A DNA stretch of 63,163 nucleotides from Azolla pinnata (taxonomy: Eukaryota; Streptophyta; Polypodiopsida; Salviniales; Salviniaceae), in contig JBBBWG010030087.1 of assembly GCA_037176905.1 (NCBI GenBank), positions 1-63,163 of the forward strand, read 5' to 3'. The notes beneath the pieces are model-generated. The model saw only the letters and a program-made list of their open reading frames with translations. It was not told the origin of the DNA and did not search any database. Numbering within the stretch: the first letter of the stretch is position 1; every line of letters starts with the position of its first letter. Position numbers and translations under genes: made by a program. Positions 10,286-22,477 of the stretch are shown in pieces.

Positions 10286-11589
10286 ATGGAGTGTGGACAA
10301 GATTGGGATTCGTGCTATGCGCCCGATTAGGGTCCAGATTAGCATAGATGATCAGGTAATCATGGGAACAGATCTGGATTAGAGAGTGTGATTAGCAGGA
10401 GAATGGATTGCCAATGTATGTGGATTAGTGAAGTCTGTAGGATTTGATATGCATGTATGTATCTTTGTGTGTGTGTGTGTATGTATGTATGGTTATGTGT
10501 GTCAATATGCAATAATGTGGCATGTATGCATGATGTGCATACATGTATATTATACATTGTTAGTACATTTTTACTACAAGGCCAAAGTACAAAGCTTTTG
10601 TATGTATATATTGTCAGGTTCTGTTGAAAGGGAAGCTGTTCGCACGATCGAAGCAGAGCGATTCCCCGATCGATCGATCGATCGATCGATTTGATGCCGT
10701 CGACGAGGAGATGTTGCGTTTAGGGTTCCAAGGTTTTTAAGGTTCAGGGTCTGTATCTTCGGCACAGACGGACTTCCTCTTCGAGGCATGGATTCTGACT
10801 CTTAATCGAGGATCGAAAGCACATAACAATCGTAGTAAAGTAAGGATTAAGGCTCTTAATTAACGGTTAAGGCTCTTGCTTAAGGAAAGAGCTTTGTATC
10901 GTCCCTTGCCACTGTCACTCCATAATTGATTGTATCCTTCTCTTACTAATCGCTTCCATCTATCTCTTCTCGCGTTCATCTATTCTTAATCTTCCTACCG
11001 CTATGCACCGAATATTTCCTACTTCGTATTGCAGTTTGCTAATCGATTCCCTCACCATACTCGACGAACAAATGTTGGTGATTTTAGAGTCTAATTAATC
11101 TTGTGCACACACACACACACACACACACAAATGTTGGGAGAAGTACAACGGGATCTCGTGACGAGTCCCACGTAATGAGAATTTTTCTCGCGCCGCAGAC
11201 GGGTCACGTGATCGATCGCTGTTCTTTTGGCCGGTCTCTTGTCCGCCCGCCCATTTCTCTGTTTTTTTTTTCCTTCTTTTGTTTTTTTACCACAAGACCA
11301 TCCCTTTCTCTTACAAGGTTAACTTGTCGGGGTCGAGCACACTCCACTCATGAGTGTTCTATTTTGCATCTGTGTATGTGCATGTGTGTGTGTGTGTGTG
11401 TGGTTACTCTTGTAAAGGCCTTAAACTAGAAGAAGAACCTTCAAAGGCTGACTGCTTTCCAGACACCAAGCCTTGGTCAATGACTCAATTAAGCTCTCTC
11501 ACACACACCCACACATGTACTCCCAATGCATATATCAGTTGAATCTTGCTACCTCTTGGGGCACATGTTTATAAGGTAATTAGCACTGA

Positions 11590-12015
11590 TTACGTCTGTG
11601 TGTGTGTGTGTGTGTGTGTATGTGTGTGTTTGAGCAATACATGTTTAAGATATATGTATGTTATCCATACCCAAACACATAAAATGGAACTACATAACTC
11701 CTAGATTCCTCTTCCCCCTTCTTGAAGAAAGAGGGAGTTTATAATAAACCATAATGTCCTATTACTGAGGTTGCGACACTATCTGTGTGTGTATGTTTGA
11801 TCAGTACGCGTTTAGGGTATATGCATGTTACACATACCCAAACACGTAAAATGGAACTACATAACTCCTAGAATCCTCTCCCCCCTTCTTGCAGAGAGAG
11901 AGAGAGAGAGAGTTTATATATTTTTTTTTTTCAAAATGAAGCTACTTTCCCATTAGTTAGGAAGAGAGAATTTATATTAAACCATAATGTCTTATTATTG
12001 AGGTTGTGACATTAT
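11590..12015. repeat. Imperfect tandem duplication, unit about 200 bp
   Basis: Both copies contain, in order: a TG-rich start, CATACCCAAACAC, AAAATGGAACTACATAACTC, CTAGA(T/A)TCCTCT, a purine-rich stretch, TTTATA(A/T)TAAACCATAATGTC and TATTA(C/T)TGAGGTTG(C/T)GACA. The second copy is lengthened by a (GA)n and poly-T insertion at about 11894-11930. Confidence 0.85.
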
Positions 12016-12065
12016 AGTGTTTGTAGCATTCGGGCTTTTGTCTTTGTATAACTAATGATAGGATC
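12014..12065. repeat. 50-bp block shared with 8177-8228
   Basis: TAGTGTTTGTAGC, then TTTGTCTTTGTATAACTAATG, then AGGAT occur here and at 8177-8228 in the same orientation, with a few mismatches. The other copy lies in the first intron of the pseudokinase gene. It may be a fragment of a dispersed element. Confidence 0.8.
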
Positions 12066-14442
12066 TTCTCTATGACAAAAAAGAAATACACATTAAACTG
12101 CTAAATATGTAACCACTCAACAATATCCCCTTGTTCTATTTTTTCATCGGTAAAGCTTACTATTAGTTATCGAAGAGAATGCCCCAAGGTCACATAATGC
12201 AGGTTCTTGCAATCTCAAGGGACTTGAATCCAAGACCGATACAACTACGTCATGACCCAATTCCATAGTTGGGGGTATTTTTTACTTGTTCTTCTCTTGT
12301 CAAGTGACTACTCAATGGTTCATCGGGTCTACTCAATTGGCCTGCTTTGACGTGATCATTCAAAATTCCATGGAAGCAAGCTCAAGCGAACTGAAACCCT
12401 ATTGAAATCCTAATGTGGCTCATCAGATGATTTTTTTGTTGTTGTAAATTTATGATTGTATTTGAAATAATGTTAATAATACAGAAAGCCCTACCATAAC
12501 TACTATGTGGTAAGCTCCATCGATTAAGGTGATGTAATACTAAATGACATAATCTAACTCCTCTAGGGACAAATTTTTCATACTACACAATCATTATGAC
12601 TGTCAACTTAACTTGCCTTTTATCCTACATACTTATTGAGATACTCCAAAAATTTCATCGAATAAGAAACCCATTTCTTTGAGCTCCAACTATACCACAT
12701 ACCCAAGTACATTGGATAATCAAGCATAAACCTCATATGCTAGGGGTTGGTAAAGCTCTCTCACCTTCGATGAAAACCCATTGAAAAGGCGACGAAACAT
12801 TCCCAGTCAATGATACTCGCAAATTATGTGTTGTTTTTCTTTTAGCTGATGTAATCCCTTCTCAAAGTTGCGATGCATGCATCATCATCACCATCTCCAT
12901 AACCCCATTCCTTGATCGGTTATCGCGGCTTGAAGTGATCGATCTGTTTTGCATCTTCCATTCGTTAACACATTAGGAATTTCCAGTGCTTTTTATATCA
13001 GCATTTTCTTCGTTTTGATATAGAGGGGCATTTCGGAAATATCGCAAAACAGAGTGAAGGGTATTTTCAGCCATTTCTGTCATTGAAGGGGTCTTTCTTC
13101 TTCTCTCGTTCATCCTCTCTCTTCCTTCTTCCCCCGATCTCACGAGAACCTTTTCTGCGACTCCTCGCTGCTTCCCCGAATCGGTAAGTTCCTTTGTCGG
13201 TTTCTCATATTTTTCGAGATTGTCGAGCTCGTTGCTTTTTTCCTCAAGACAATCTCATGGTTGGATGCAGAGATAAATCCAAGTTTAGTATATATATTTT
13301 TCTTCCCGTCTATTCATTGATCTAATGAATGTGGTGTTTCAAATGAATTTATCTCTGCTACTCAGCGCAATTCTCCTTTTTTATGTTATTTCGGGAGAGT
13401 TAGTTTCTTATTACGAGCTGCTGTTTCAGAAAGGTATAATCTTTTTTTTCATCTGCCAAACAATTTATCTGCATCCTTCGCGAGAAATATGGCACATTCT
13501 TGGGCGTTTAGTGGATAATTTTTCTCGAGTCTTCTTTGGAAACTCAGGATAACTGGAATTGCTTGGGAATCACAATGATTTGTTGGCAATTTAGCTGAAA
13601 AAATATACCTTGATCGCAGGTGGAAACTTTAGTTTCGTTTTTCTTGCCTTGAGTGATGCGATGGTGCTATTGTGTAATGGTACAGCAGAAGTTCGTTCCA
13701 TTGTGAGAAAATACCTTACATTAATGGGTATTTTCACATAATTTGATCGAGTTCTCCTTTCTCATTCTGAATCATTGAAAATGTTTAGGGAAATACTTGA
13801 GATTTCTAGAATTTAAACTCATATCGACACAATATTTACCAGAAATTACCACAAATATACCATGATCCCAGCGGAAAAACTTCACTTTGGTTTCCTTTTC
13901 TTGAATGAAAATGACAGCAAAATAAAGCAATTTCTTGTTCAGGTCATTTACTGCTTGAAATGGTCAGAAACATTGGAAAAGCACGAATTTCTCGGTCAAG
14001 GATTTTGCTCATTGAAATTGTCAGAAACATTGGAACAAACAGTATTAGCAATCTAGCACCAGCTGTATATCTTTTCTTTTGTTTTTTTTATATATTTCCT
14101 ATCAGCAAGCTTATAGCTGAGTGATATCAGTAGACTTTTTGGAAAATGACGCAAATTAACAGGAATTCAAGTGAAACATCCATAGTTCATTGAAGTTAAT
14201 GTGGGTCTAGCTGTATGCAGAAGCAACGGTGTTGTCCTTATCTTTTTATGTAGCTTCCAAAGAGATCCTCTAAAGAGGTGAGTATAAGTTGTGATGTATG
14301 GTTCTTATGGCTGGTTAATGTGGAACAGAAGTTTACTAAAGCGTGTGCATAATGCTGAAGAATTTAAGGCTTTTATGCTATCTTTCACCTAGATGCTTAC
14401 TCTTAATATTTGCATCATGCTTTTCAGTGTAAGATAAAAACG

Positions 14443-17400
14443 ATGGGATCAAGATTTCAAATACTTAAAAATTTTGATGCCTTTCCTCATGCGGAGGAGC
14501 ATTTGACATCAAAGACCTCCTCTGGTGCTATAGGTGTGCTTCAAAATTTTTTAATATATTTGTAATGGATTATTTTTACCTGTTTCTTTTTGCATAGAAG
14601 AGGAAACACCGTTCATTCAGTCAAAGGAAAATAAGTTCAGATATTTACTGTAAACAATCATTGTACGTTTTAAAATTTTATATATTAGTGGGTTATTATT
14701 ACCATTTTGTTTTGACATAGAGAGGAAACATCATGCATCAGTCAAGGAAAACGAGTCCAAATATTTAGAGTAAAAAAAATGATGGTGTACATCAGCTTTA
14801 CGAAACATGTTTCTCACCAGATTCTGAAGCATTTGACAATAAAGATAGTAAGAGCATCGTGCACTCAGCAATTACATTGAAGAATATAAGAACGGAAATA
14901 GCATAGTTAACAAGTAAAAAGAAAAGCATTCTATTGGTTTTTCAAAGAAGGCTTTTATATATCTTTCTTTCTTTCTATGCAGTGTCACTTGTTGGGCTTT
15001 TCATAATGTCAACATTGTTCATACATGAATTGAAGTATTACCTGACGACGGAAATAGTTCATCAGGTTGTGCATAACTGAACTGAATTCTTTATATCCTT
15101 TTTTCTCGTCTTGTACTAACGACAGTTGAACTCCTCTTTTATTAGATGTCAGTTGATCACACACAAGGGGAGACTCTCCCGATACATATCAACATGACAT
15201 TTCCTGCACTTCCTTGCCAAAGTTTGTGTTTGTTTCTTTGTATAAAGAGATGCGATTTGTTAGAAGTTGATAAGAATTAGTTTGAAACTGGATTCACAGT
15301 TATCAGCATTGATGCGATTGATTTGTCTGGAAAACACGAGGTTGATCTTGATACAAACATATGGAAGGTACGTCATTATTCTATCCATGTCAAGTCATGC
15401 CTGTTAGGAATTGAGTAATGGAAACATGTAGCTTGTTTTCGTTGTAATACTCTTTTTGGGTTGTTTGCAAATAATAACAATATGATGAACCTTTTTGCAG
15501 TTGAGGCTGCACAAGGATGGGTATATTCTAGGTTCTGAATACTTATCCGACTTGGTAGAGCGGGGCCATCACGAAGGGCATGGTATGTACATAAAGACAT
15601 TATACACATTAATTATGTAGGAGCTGATCTGTATGCATGTCTCTATCTTTATATACAAACAAAGATATGTTATTGATGTAGAAATATTTTGTGATATGTG
15701 CTACAAACTCAATAGTAGGAATCTTGTAACTTATCTGCTTTTCTCCTTGTTTTTGTTTTTGCATTAGCAAGTGATGAACATCATAAGCAGAGTGCAGGTG
15801 ATCATCACAATCCGCCTGCACATTCTCACAGTTTCGACAAAGATCCCGAGAAGACTATAAAGGAGGTGAAGCAAGCAATGCAGGACAAAGAAGGTTGCAG
15901 GGTATGTACATAAATATGCATAAAATTGTTATATATGCATGGGCATTTGCTCTTTTAAAGAAGCATATGATTATTTACATCTTTTTAAATTTTAATAGAT
16001 ATTTGGAGCACTGGATGTGCAACGTGTAGCTGGGAACTTCCACATATCCATCCATGGCCTCAGCGTCTTGGTAGCTCAGCAGGTTTGAGTTTGTTTTTGA
16101 AACAATGGAACAGGAAGCAAGAAAAATGTGAATCAATATATGATCTTCACATTGCTTCCATTTTATTTTTACCAAAATGTGCCAAAGCTTTCAAAACATT
16201 ATCCTGAATGTTGTCAAGCTTTCAATCCTTATATACCTGAATACCCCAAGGTTTCCAAATATTACACCGAAAGCAACCTCAACTTTTCACGTTTTCTATT
16301 CAAATTAGAGAAGTTAGAGGCCTTATTGGGAAAGCAAATCTGATTGTTTTTTAGGGTGAACATATCACAAGTTTGGTTTCTTTGGTTTCTGGTAGTTTTT
16401 AAAGGTGAACAGAGAACAACTTTGGCACAGAATCAAAGTTTAGAACTAAACTAGGTCTTAACTGTCAGACATTTTATATATTTACAGTCTCCTTTCAGAC
16501 ATTTATCTTTGTTGTTTTTTTACAGATCTTTGATAGTGTAAAGCAAGTGAATGTGAGTCATATAATTCACGACCTTTCCTTTGGGCCGATGTACCCGGGT
16601 ATCCATAATCCGCTAGATGGCAATGTTCGTATTCTGCATGATGAAAGCGGCAGTTTTAAATATTTCATCAAGGTCTGTAGCCATCCTTTAACTTGTTTCT
16701 AGATGATGTGTTCGTTTGTTTAGGTATTGCATAGGTATGGAAAATTTGAGGGATTTCAATTCTGTTCTAGCTAGAGGTTTAGACAAAACTTCTCACTAAG
16801 ATAGGCCCATTGTAGAAACGACACAATGAAATTGGCAGTTTTAAATATTTCATCAATGTCTGGCTGTCTCGTGTCTTGTTTTCTAGAGCATGGGGGGTCA
16901 TTAATTCGATGTAGCTTAGGTTTTGCAAAGGCCTGCAAATTTTGATGGGTTTGGACTCATAATAACCTTTGTTTATATTTAGATCTATAGATAAGCTATA
17001 GTACTTGGGTAGACCCATTGTGGAAGAAAAACCAAATAAGAATGAGCAAGAAAATTGTCCACTTTGACACAAAAACCAAATTTGTGAGTTTTTTGCCAAC
17101 CCAGATAGTTCCTACTGAATATCGCTACCTGAAAGGCGAGACGATGAACACAAACCAGTTTTCTGTGACAGAATATTTTACCCCGCTGAAGAATTATGAC
17201 CGAAGTTGGCCAGGTTTGTCTTTAAACGAATCAGACTTTTGTTTTTCTTTTATTATTTGCAAAAATAGAACTATGTATCTATTCTATATATATACACAGA
17301 CACGTATACATATATTTACATATGCATGTGCGTGTCTGTATAATTATATAAATAAGTAAATATGCACACATATCATATACAGATCTATATGTGATGTCAT

Positions 17401-17801
17401 TCGGCAAGTTAAAATCACAAATCAGTAATAAATGCTGGTAAATTTGTTTTCCTCAGCTGTGTATTTCATCTATGATCTTTCTCCAATCATTGTTACGATT
17501 AAAGAAGAGAGGAGGAATTTTATGCATTTCATCACACGCTTGTGCGCGGTGTTGGGTGGCACTTTCGCTCTTATCGGTAAGAAAAAAAAATTAAATCTAA
17601 ATCAATCAATCAACCAATATGTCTATCTACGTATATATATTGTACACACACACACACGAGGTAAATCTGAAGATCAGCATTCAACAAAGATTATCAGTAG
17701 GTTGACTCATTAATTTGTTTTTATTACTAGGTCTATTGGATCGTTGGATGTATCAGTTGATTGAGTCATTAACGAAGTCCTCGAAGGTCCTTGTGAGGTG
17801 A
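14443..17801 (+). CDS. ERGIC2/Erv41-like ER-Golgi cargo receptor
   Basis: Eleven coding exons join in frame: 14443-14533, 14983-15065, 15146-15221, 15300-15367, 15501-15582, 15768-15901, 15999-16082, 16526-16672, 17105-17213, 17457-17576 and 17731-17801. They total 1065 nt, 354 residues. A non-coding leader exon probably ends at the donor 13184, with the acceptor at 14426-14427. The family cycles between ER and Golgi in COPI/COPII vesicles. Visible features: an N-terminal cytosolic stretch with NFDAFPHAEEHL; a first membrane segment (VSLVGLFIMSTLFIHEL, about residues 31-48); a luminal domain with INMTFPALPCQIISIDAIDL, CRIFGALDVQRVAGNFHI, HDLSFGPMYPGIHNPLDG and NTNQFSVTEYF; and a second membrane segment (about residues 318-338, RLCAVLGGTFALIGLLD). 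A His-rich luminal loop lies near residues 128-155. The short C-terminus suggests Erv41/ERGIC2 type over ERGIC3, but the subgroup is not certain. Confidence 0.9.
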
Positions 17802-18810
17802 TCAATATCTCAGGCAATTGAAAGACTAAAAACCAAGTGGCAATATCTTCCCCCTATCGATGTTTTCGTTGTATTTGGTTTCCTGGAAGAAATTGTGTTT
17901 CGAGTCGACAGGTCATCTTGTAACTAATATCATCAGAGAGCGGTGATGAGAGATCATCTTGATCAGAGGAGTTTTTGTTGGATTCTATTCATGGGTGGGA
18001 ACATATAATATATAAATAGAGACAGAATTCATTTGAAACAAAATTTCATACATATACATTCAGGCTACAAACTTTCATAGCTTTCATCTATTGTCATAGA
18101 AGTAGTGTTTATTCGTGTTTTCTAGCGTTTCACTAACTGTGGTGCATTTCACCATTGCCCTTTGTAATGGATATGCAGAAAATAACGGTTCACGACATGC
18201 ATCTTCTTGTCCTGTGTGTTTAGGGAAGTTCTATTCATGGAAGTATGTATACTGTCTTGGGAAGTTTTTAACTCATGGAAGTATGTATGATCTATGCTGT
18301 CATGAATAGTGTGCTTCGAGCCTTAAACCGTAATCTATACTGTCATGAATAGTGTGCCTCGAGCCTTAAATCTTGATGTAGGTCAGGAAAAGTGGGTGCT
18401 AATGGAGGGTATGTACATATGCCCGTCCGGAACTTCAAGCATGTGTTGCTATTATTACGAGTGTGTTCGATCTCAAAGACTAACTAACTAATCCATCAAA
18501 TCATTGTGGTGATGATGATGATGATGACGACGACGATGATGATAGTTGTAACAGCTCCCAACCGACATTTAATCCACTGTTGATTTCCTCTGTTCACATG
18601 TTTGTACCATGACTAGTATAGCATGTGGCCATTGCTTTTCACATGTCTTTAATGTACTGAGATTAATGCAAGGGCTTGGCATGAAGTGGGTTAGAAATGG
18701 TTAAGTTAATAGTGGAATCAAATCAAAGCAGCAGCAGCAGCAGAAGAAGAAGAAGAAGATGGTGGTGGTGATGATGTTGATGCTATAAACTGATATGGTG
18801 AACTGTATCA
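17802..18810. other. Intergenic region, ERGIC-like gene to CLE gene
   Basis: No coding sequence is supported. A 43-bp tandem duplication (CTGTCATGAATAGTGTGC, then TCGAGCCTTAAA) lies at about 18292-18372. (GAT)n/(GAC)n repeats lie at 18507-18545 and (CAG)n/(AAG)n at 18728-18760, within the presumed leader or promoter of the CLE gene. Confidence 0.55.
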
Positions 18811-19495
18811 ATGCAAAGTAGTAGCAGGATCCATGAAGAGGGAAATCAACTGCCAAATTTACTGATGCTATTGGCAGTGAAGAGAAGTGTGGCAGCTATT
18901 TTGGTGGCCATTCAGCTGTTATTACTGCTAATGCTGCCCTCATGCTTACCATTCCAGCTCCTCATGCTTCGATGCACCGATCATATAATCCGCCCTGCTC
19001 CAGGTAGAAATCGATCGATCCAAGCTATCTATCTATCTATCTATCTATCTATATCTGAAATCAAACTCCATTCATGCCTTCAAGTAGCTTCCATGGTTGA
19101 TTAATCGCCATAATTTTTGATTCAGATCAAAGAGTAAAGAAACCAGCCCATGGTTTGGATCATTCTTCGAATCGATTTCTTCTCGGTTTTCTGGTTTCTT
19201 TCTACAGCTTTGGTATGGTTAATGCAAATGATGATTTGGTGATTGCAGGTGATGAAGATGGTTCCCAATGATCAATTTGGTCAGATCAAGTGCACTCAGT
19301 GCAATACACATCAAAAGAACTCTGATCATATATGTTCATAAAGGACTGATCTTAATTAATTTCGTATGAACGATATTTGCAGGTGGCCGGCAAGATCAGA
19401 TTCGAACTAGGGACCATAACATCAACAATTCGCGGAGATTGCTGCATGAAGTTCCCTCTGGCCCCAACCCAATTAGCAATGGAACGCCAAGATGA
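18811..19495 (+). CDS. TDIF-type CLE peptide precursor (CLE41/CLE44-like)
   Basis: Two exons, 18811-19003 and 19383-19495, join in phase (CCA G|GT GGC), giving 306 nt and 101 residues. The C-terminus reads RRLL-HEVPSGPNPISN-GTPR-stop. The 12 residues are exactly TDIF (tracheary element differentiation inhibitory factor), the peptide released from Arabidopsis CLE41 and CLE44. TDIF binds the receptor kinase PXY/TDR, keeps cambium cells dividing and blocks xylem differentiation. The N-terminal half has a Leu-rich hydrophobic segment (about residues 25-52, LVAIQLLLLLMLPSC) that would act as a secretion signal, although it follows a longer than usual hydrophilic lead. The middle is basic and variable, as is normal for CLE precursors. 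The ATG at 18811 is the first in frame. An intron splits the precursor, leaving the whole peptide in exon 2. An alternative acceptor exists at 19247-19248. A minisatellite begins immediately downstream. Confidence 0.92.
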
Positions 19496-19504
19496 CTTGC
19501 CCCA

Positions 19505-19995
19505 TTAATGAATCTCTTGTTTCCTGATGACATTAACCCTGATTAACCCTTAATTGGGTTTGAATCTCGTGTCTCCTAATGACATTAACCCTGATTAATC
19601 CTTAATTGGGTTTGGATCTCTTGTCTCCTAATGACATTAATCCTGATCAACCCTTGAGATCACTCATGAATATCATGTCTCCACCTAATGACATTAACCC
19701 TAATTACCCCTTCAACCCATTAATGAATCTCATGTCTCCTAATTACATTAACCCTGATTAACCCTTAAACCCAGCAATTGAATCTCATGTCTCCTAATGA
19801 CATTAGCCCTGGTTAACCCTTAAACCCTTAAACCTATTAATGAATCTCATGTCTTCTAATGACGTTAAGCCTGATTAACCCCTAAACCATTATTGAATCT
19901 CATGTCCTCCTTATGACAATAATCCTAATTAACCCTTAAACCCACTCATGAATATCATGTCCTCCTAATGACATTAACCCTAAACCCATTAATGA
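19505..19995. repeat. Minisatellite, unit about 54 bp, directly 3' of the TDIF gene
   Basis: About nine imperfect copies of CTAATGACATTAACCCTGA, TTAACCCTTAAACCC and ATTAATGAATCTCATGTCTC follow each other. CATTAACCCTGATTAACC-like cores fall near 19530, 19583, 19636, 19692, 19745, 19800, 19862, 19916 and 19972. The array starts within about 10-30 bp of the stop codon, so it probably lies in the 3' UTR or terminator region. Confidence 0.9.
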
Positions 19996-22477
19996 ATACG
20001 CATTTATAACATATTAAATAATGTTCCCTCCCCCCAAAAAACCCCACCATCACCATATCCATGGTCTACATAGCTGATTATGTATCATGAGATTATTCTA
20101 TGCCGCATCTAGTTCAATTCTACATCTAATCCTGGTGCAAATTTATGATCGAGCAATGCATCCTATCATAGAATCCGGATTTCATCTGAAGTTTCTCTCT
20201 CTGAGTTGCACCTATTGAGGTCATTAGGCTTTTGCTTAGGCTTCGAATCGAATGTGTAATTGTGTAATCGAGTTTTATAGTTTGACAATGAGGGTTTTGG
20301 AGGTACTTATGTTTTCTTGCAATGCCATCAGATCTAGGTACAAACATGGTTAGCTCGGGCTCCTCGATTTGGATGAATAATGTATGGGATTGGTGATCTA
20401 ATTGTGTAGTTGACCGTGTTGGCGTACTTACAGTGCCCTAATCTAATTACAAGCACACCATCATTAATATGTCGATGGGCATTGTTGGATAAATAGGATT
20501 ACCTCGATCGGCTGAATCCTTTCTACCATGGAATTACAAATAGTGCATTCCGTAGTGTCGTGTGGGAGATAACTAGGGATCTACTCTGATTTGTGAAACA
20601 GCCCGACGCTCGGATGATCGACAAACAATTCGTGCGAGTGATGCAAAAACCGTTTCATAAGCACATGATGCACAGATGACAAAATCAAGGGCCCGATTAC
20701 ATCCAAACACGCTTCTCAACCCAATGACAATGGCTATATATATATAGATATATATAGTCGTTACAGTTGCATCGATGTATCTATTAAAAGATTGGCTCAT
20801 CATCTGCAAGAGTGAGGTCCCGAGTCCGATACAGTTCCCGATCGACACAAGAGTCATTTCCCTTCTCTTTTAACTTGTAAACTCCTTCTATTTCCACAAT
20901 GCATCATTCCTTCCATTTCCACAATACATTTCATTTCCACAATACAAAGCAAAGTAGGGTTTGAACTCATGACCTCATTGTTTCCCTCTCGGGAAGAGTT
21001 TTATGAAGAAGAAGAAGAAGAAGAAGAAGAAGAAGAAGAACGAAGAAGGCTCAGTTTTTATGGGTTTTTGAACTCTGAGAGAGACGGAGACAGCGCTCGT
21101 TTCTTCCCCACAAGTAAGTGCTTCGACCTCCTTCCCCCGCGCAGGTCCTCATCGCCATGGCAGAGATTCTCTTTCTCTCTCACTCTCTCTCTATCTCTCT
21201 TTCTGTACACGTACATGTATTTTGTTTCGTATTTTGCTATTGCAAGCCCGCATTGTTCCACCGAGAGCAACGACTCTCCTCGTTGGATTACTTTCCCCAA
21301 AAGATCTAATTTTCACCTGCAAATTGATCCTTTCCAGTAGGATCTTTGTTTCCTCCCCCCAAAAAACAGTTTCTTTCTGAAAGCTTAGGTGTAGGATTAT
21401 TATTTCATCACAGTGTCATGGGGCACCGTTCGGTGGACATATTCTGTCCGCATTGTGGTAAATGTGATTGCTTTCTTTGCCTTTGTCTCTGTTCCGGCTT
21501 TGTCCTCTTGCTTTGTCATTCGTCCAGGCAAGAGAATGAAGAGCGGACCAACAATGTAAGTCGTTTCTTTGATATCCATCTCCTAGAGCATGGACAGCTC
21601 GCCGAGTAATCTTTGTTTGTTTTGGAGCTTGCAAACTTTGCTGCAGAGCGTACATACAAAATCACGTCCGTCCTTATTTATAGACATTTCGATAGCATTA
21701 TCTCTATCTTGCTGTATCCTTGGATCAAAGCTCTAAAACATTACTCTCGGGTCATTCCGTATGTTCGGATGTAAGAAAGATTTTGTTTGCCTTAGCATTG
21801 ATGTGAATGTGATGAAACTTACACCAGTCGCACCTAATCGAACCTTGCAGATGAAATTGTCATTCTTTTTGAAAGCATATCGATATTAACATTCTGTATT
21901 CAACAGCAGTACATGTAAGCTTAACCTCACTGCTAAATTAGAAGCCTGAGAAAATACCTCTCAAAATTCTTTCGTTCTTTATTATGCTTGCATGGCCCTT
22001 TTTTTGTTGTTGTTTCCCGAAATGTCCGTCAACATCAGCTTATTGGGAGAAAATGTGATGATTATCAATCATATACTATTGATGGAATGGTCATATGCAA
22101 GGAGAAACCTGTTGATAGATGGACCATGTCATTGTGAAACATATGATTATAGTCTCAGGTTTCTGTTCGCTGATGATGTTTGCGTTTGCAGGTAGATTTT
22201 AGTATAATAAGGAAATTGTTTCGGAACAATTGAATTCTATAAAAATTGCACGGCACTGTGACCAAGGAACTTAAGTTGAAACTCTTGTTTCTAGAAAAAC
22301 TGCAGATAGCCGAATAACAATTTCTTCATTTCTCAAATATAGGTTAACTTTGAGCTACTTTGTTCATTTGATGTATCATTGAACAGTGTTTTGTGCAGCT
22401 ATGTTCTGAATGAAATAACTTCTCTTGTTGGTTTTCTGACAATTGCAGCTTATTGACGCAGAAAAGACATTATTCAC
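19996..22477. other. Intergenic region and probable 5' leader of LSM8
   Basis: No supported CDS. The right half looks like transcribed leader of LSM8: a GAA-repeat (21004-21040), a possible leader donor at about 21112 (CACAAG|GTAAGTG-like context), another at about 21556 (AACAAT|GTAAGT), and an acceptor at 22447-22448 (AATTGCAG) 29 bp before the LSM8 ATG. The left half has only motif-free DNA and a short (AT)n run near 20737-20755. Confidence 0.45.

Larger units (their letters stand above)
10286..13090. other. Intergenic region between divergent pseudokinase and ERGIC-like genes
   Basis: No coding sequence is supported. Content: a (CGAT)n run at about 10666-10690, (AC)n at 11106-11128, (TG)n at 11385-11402 and 11598-11618, an imperfect duplication at 11590-12015, and a 50-bp block shared with intron 1 of the pseudokinase gene (12014-12065). 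The right end holds the presumed promoter of the ERGIC-like gene, with a pyrimidine-rich stretch at 13085-13140. Confidence 0.5.
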
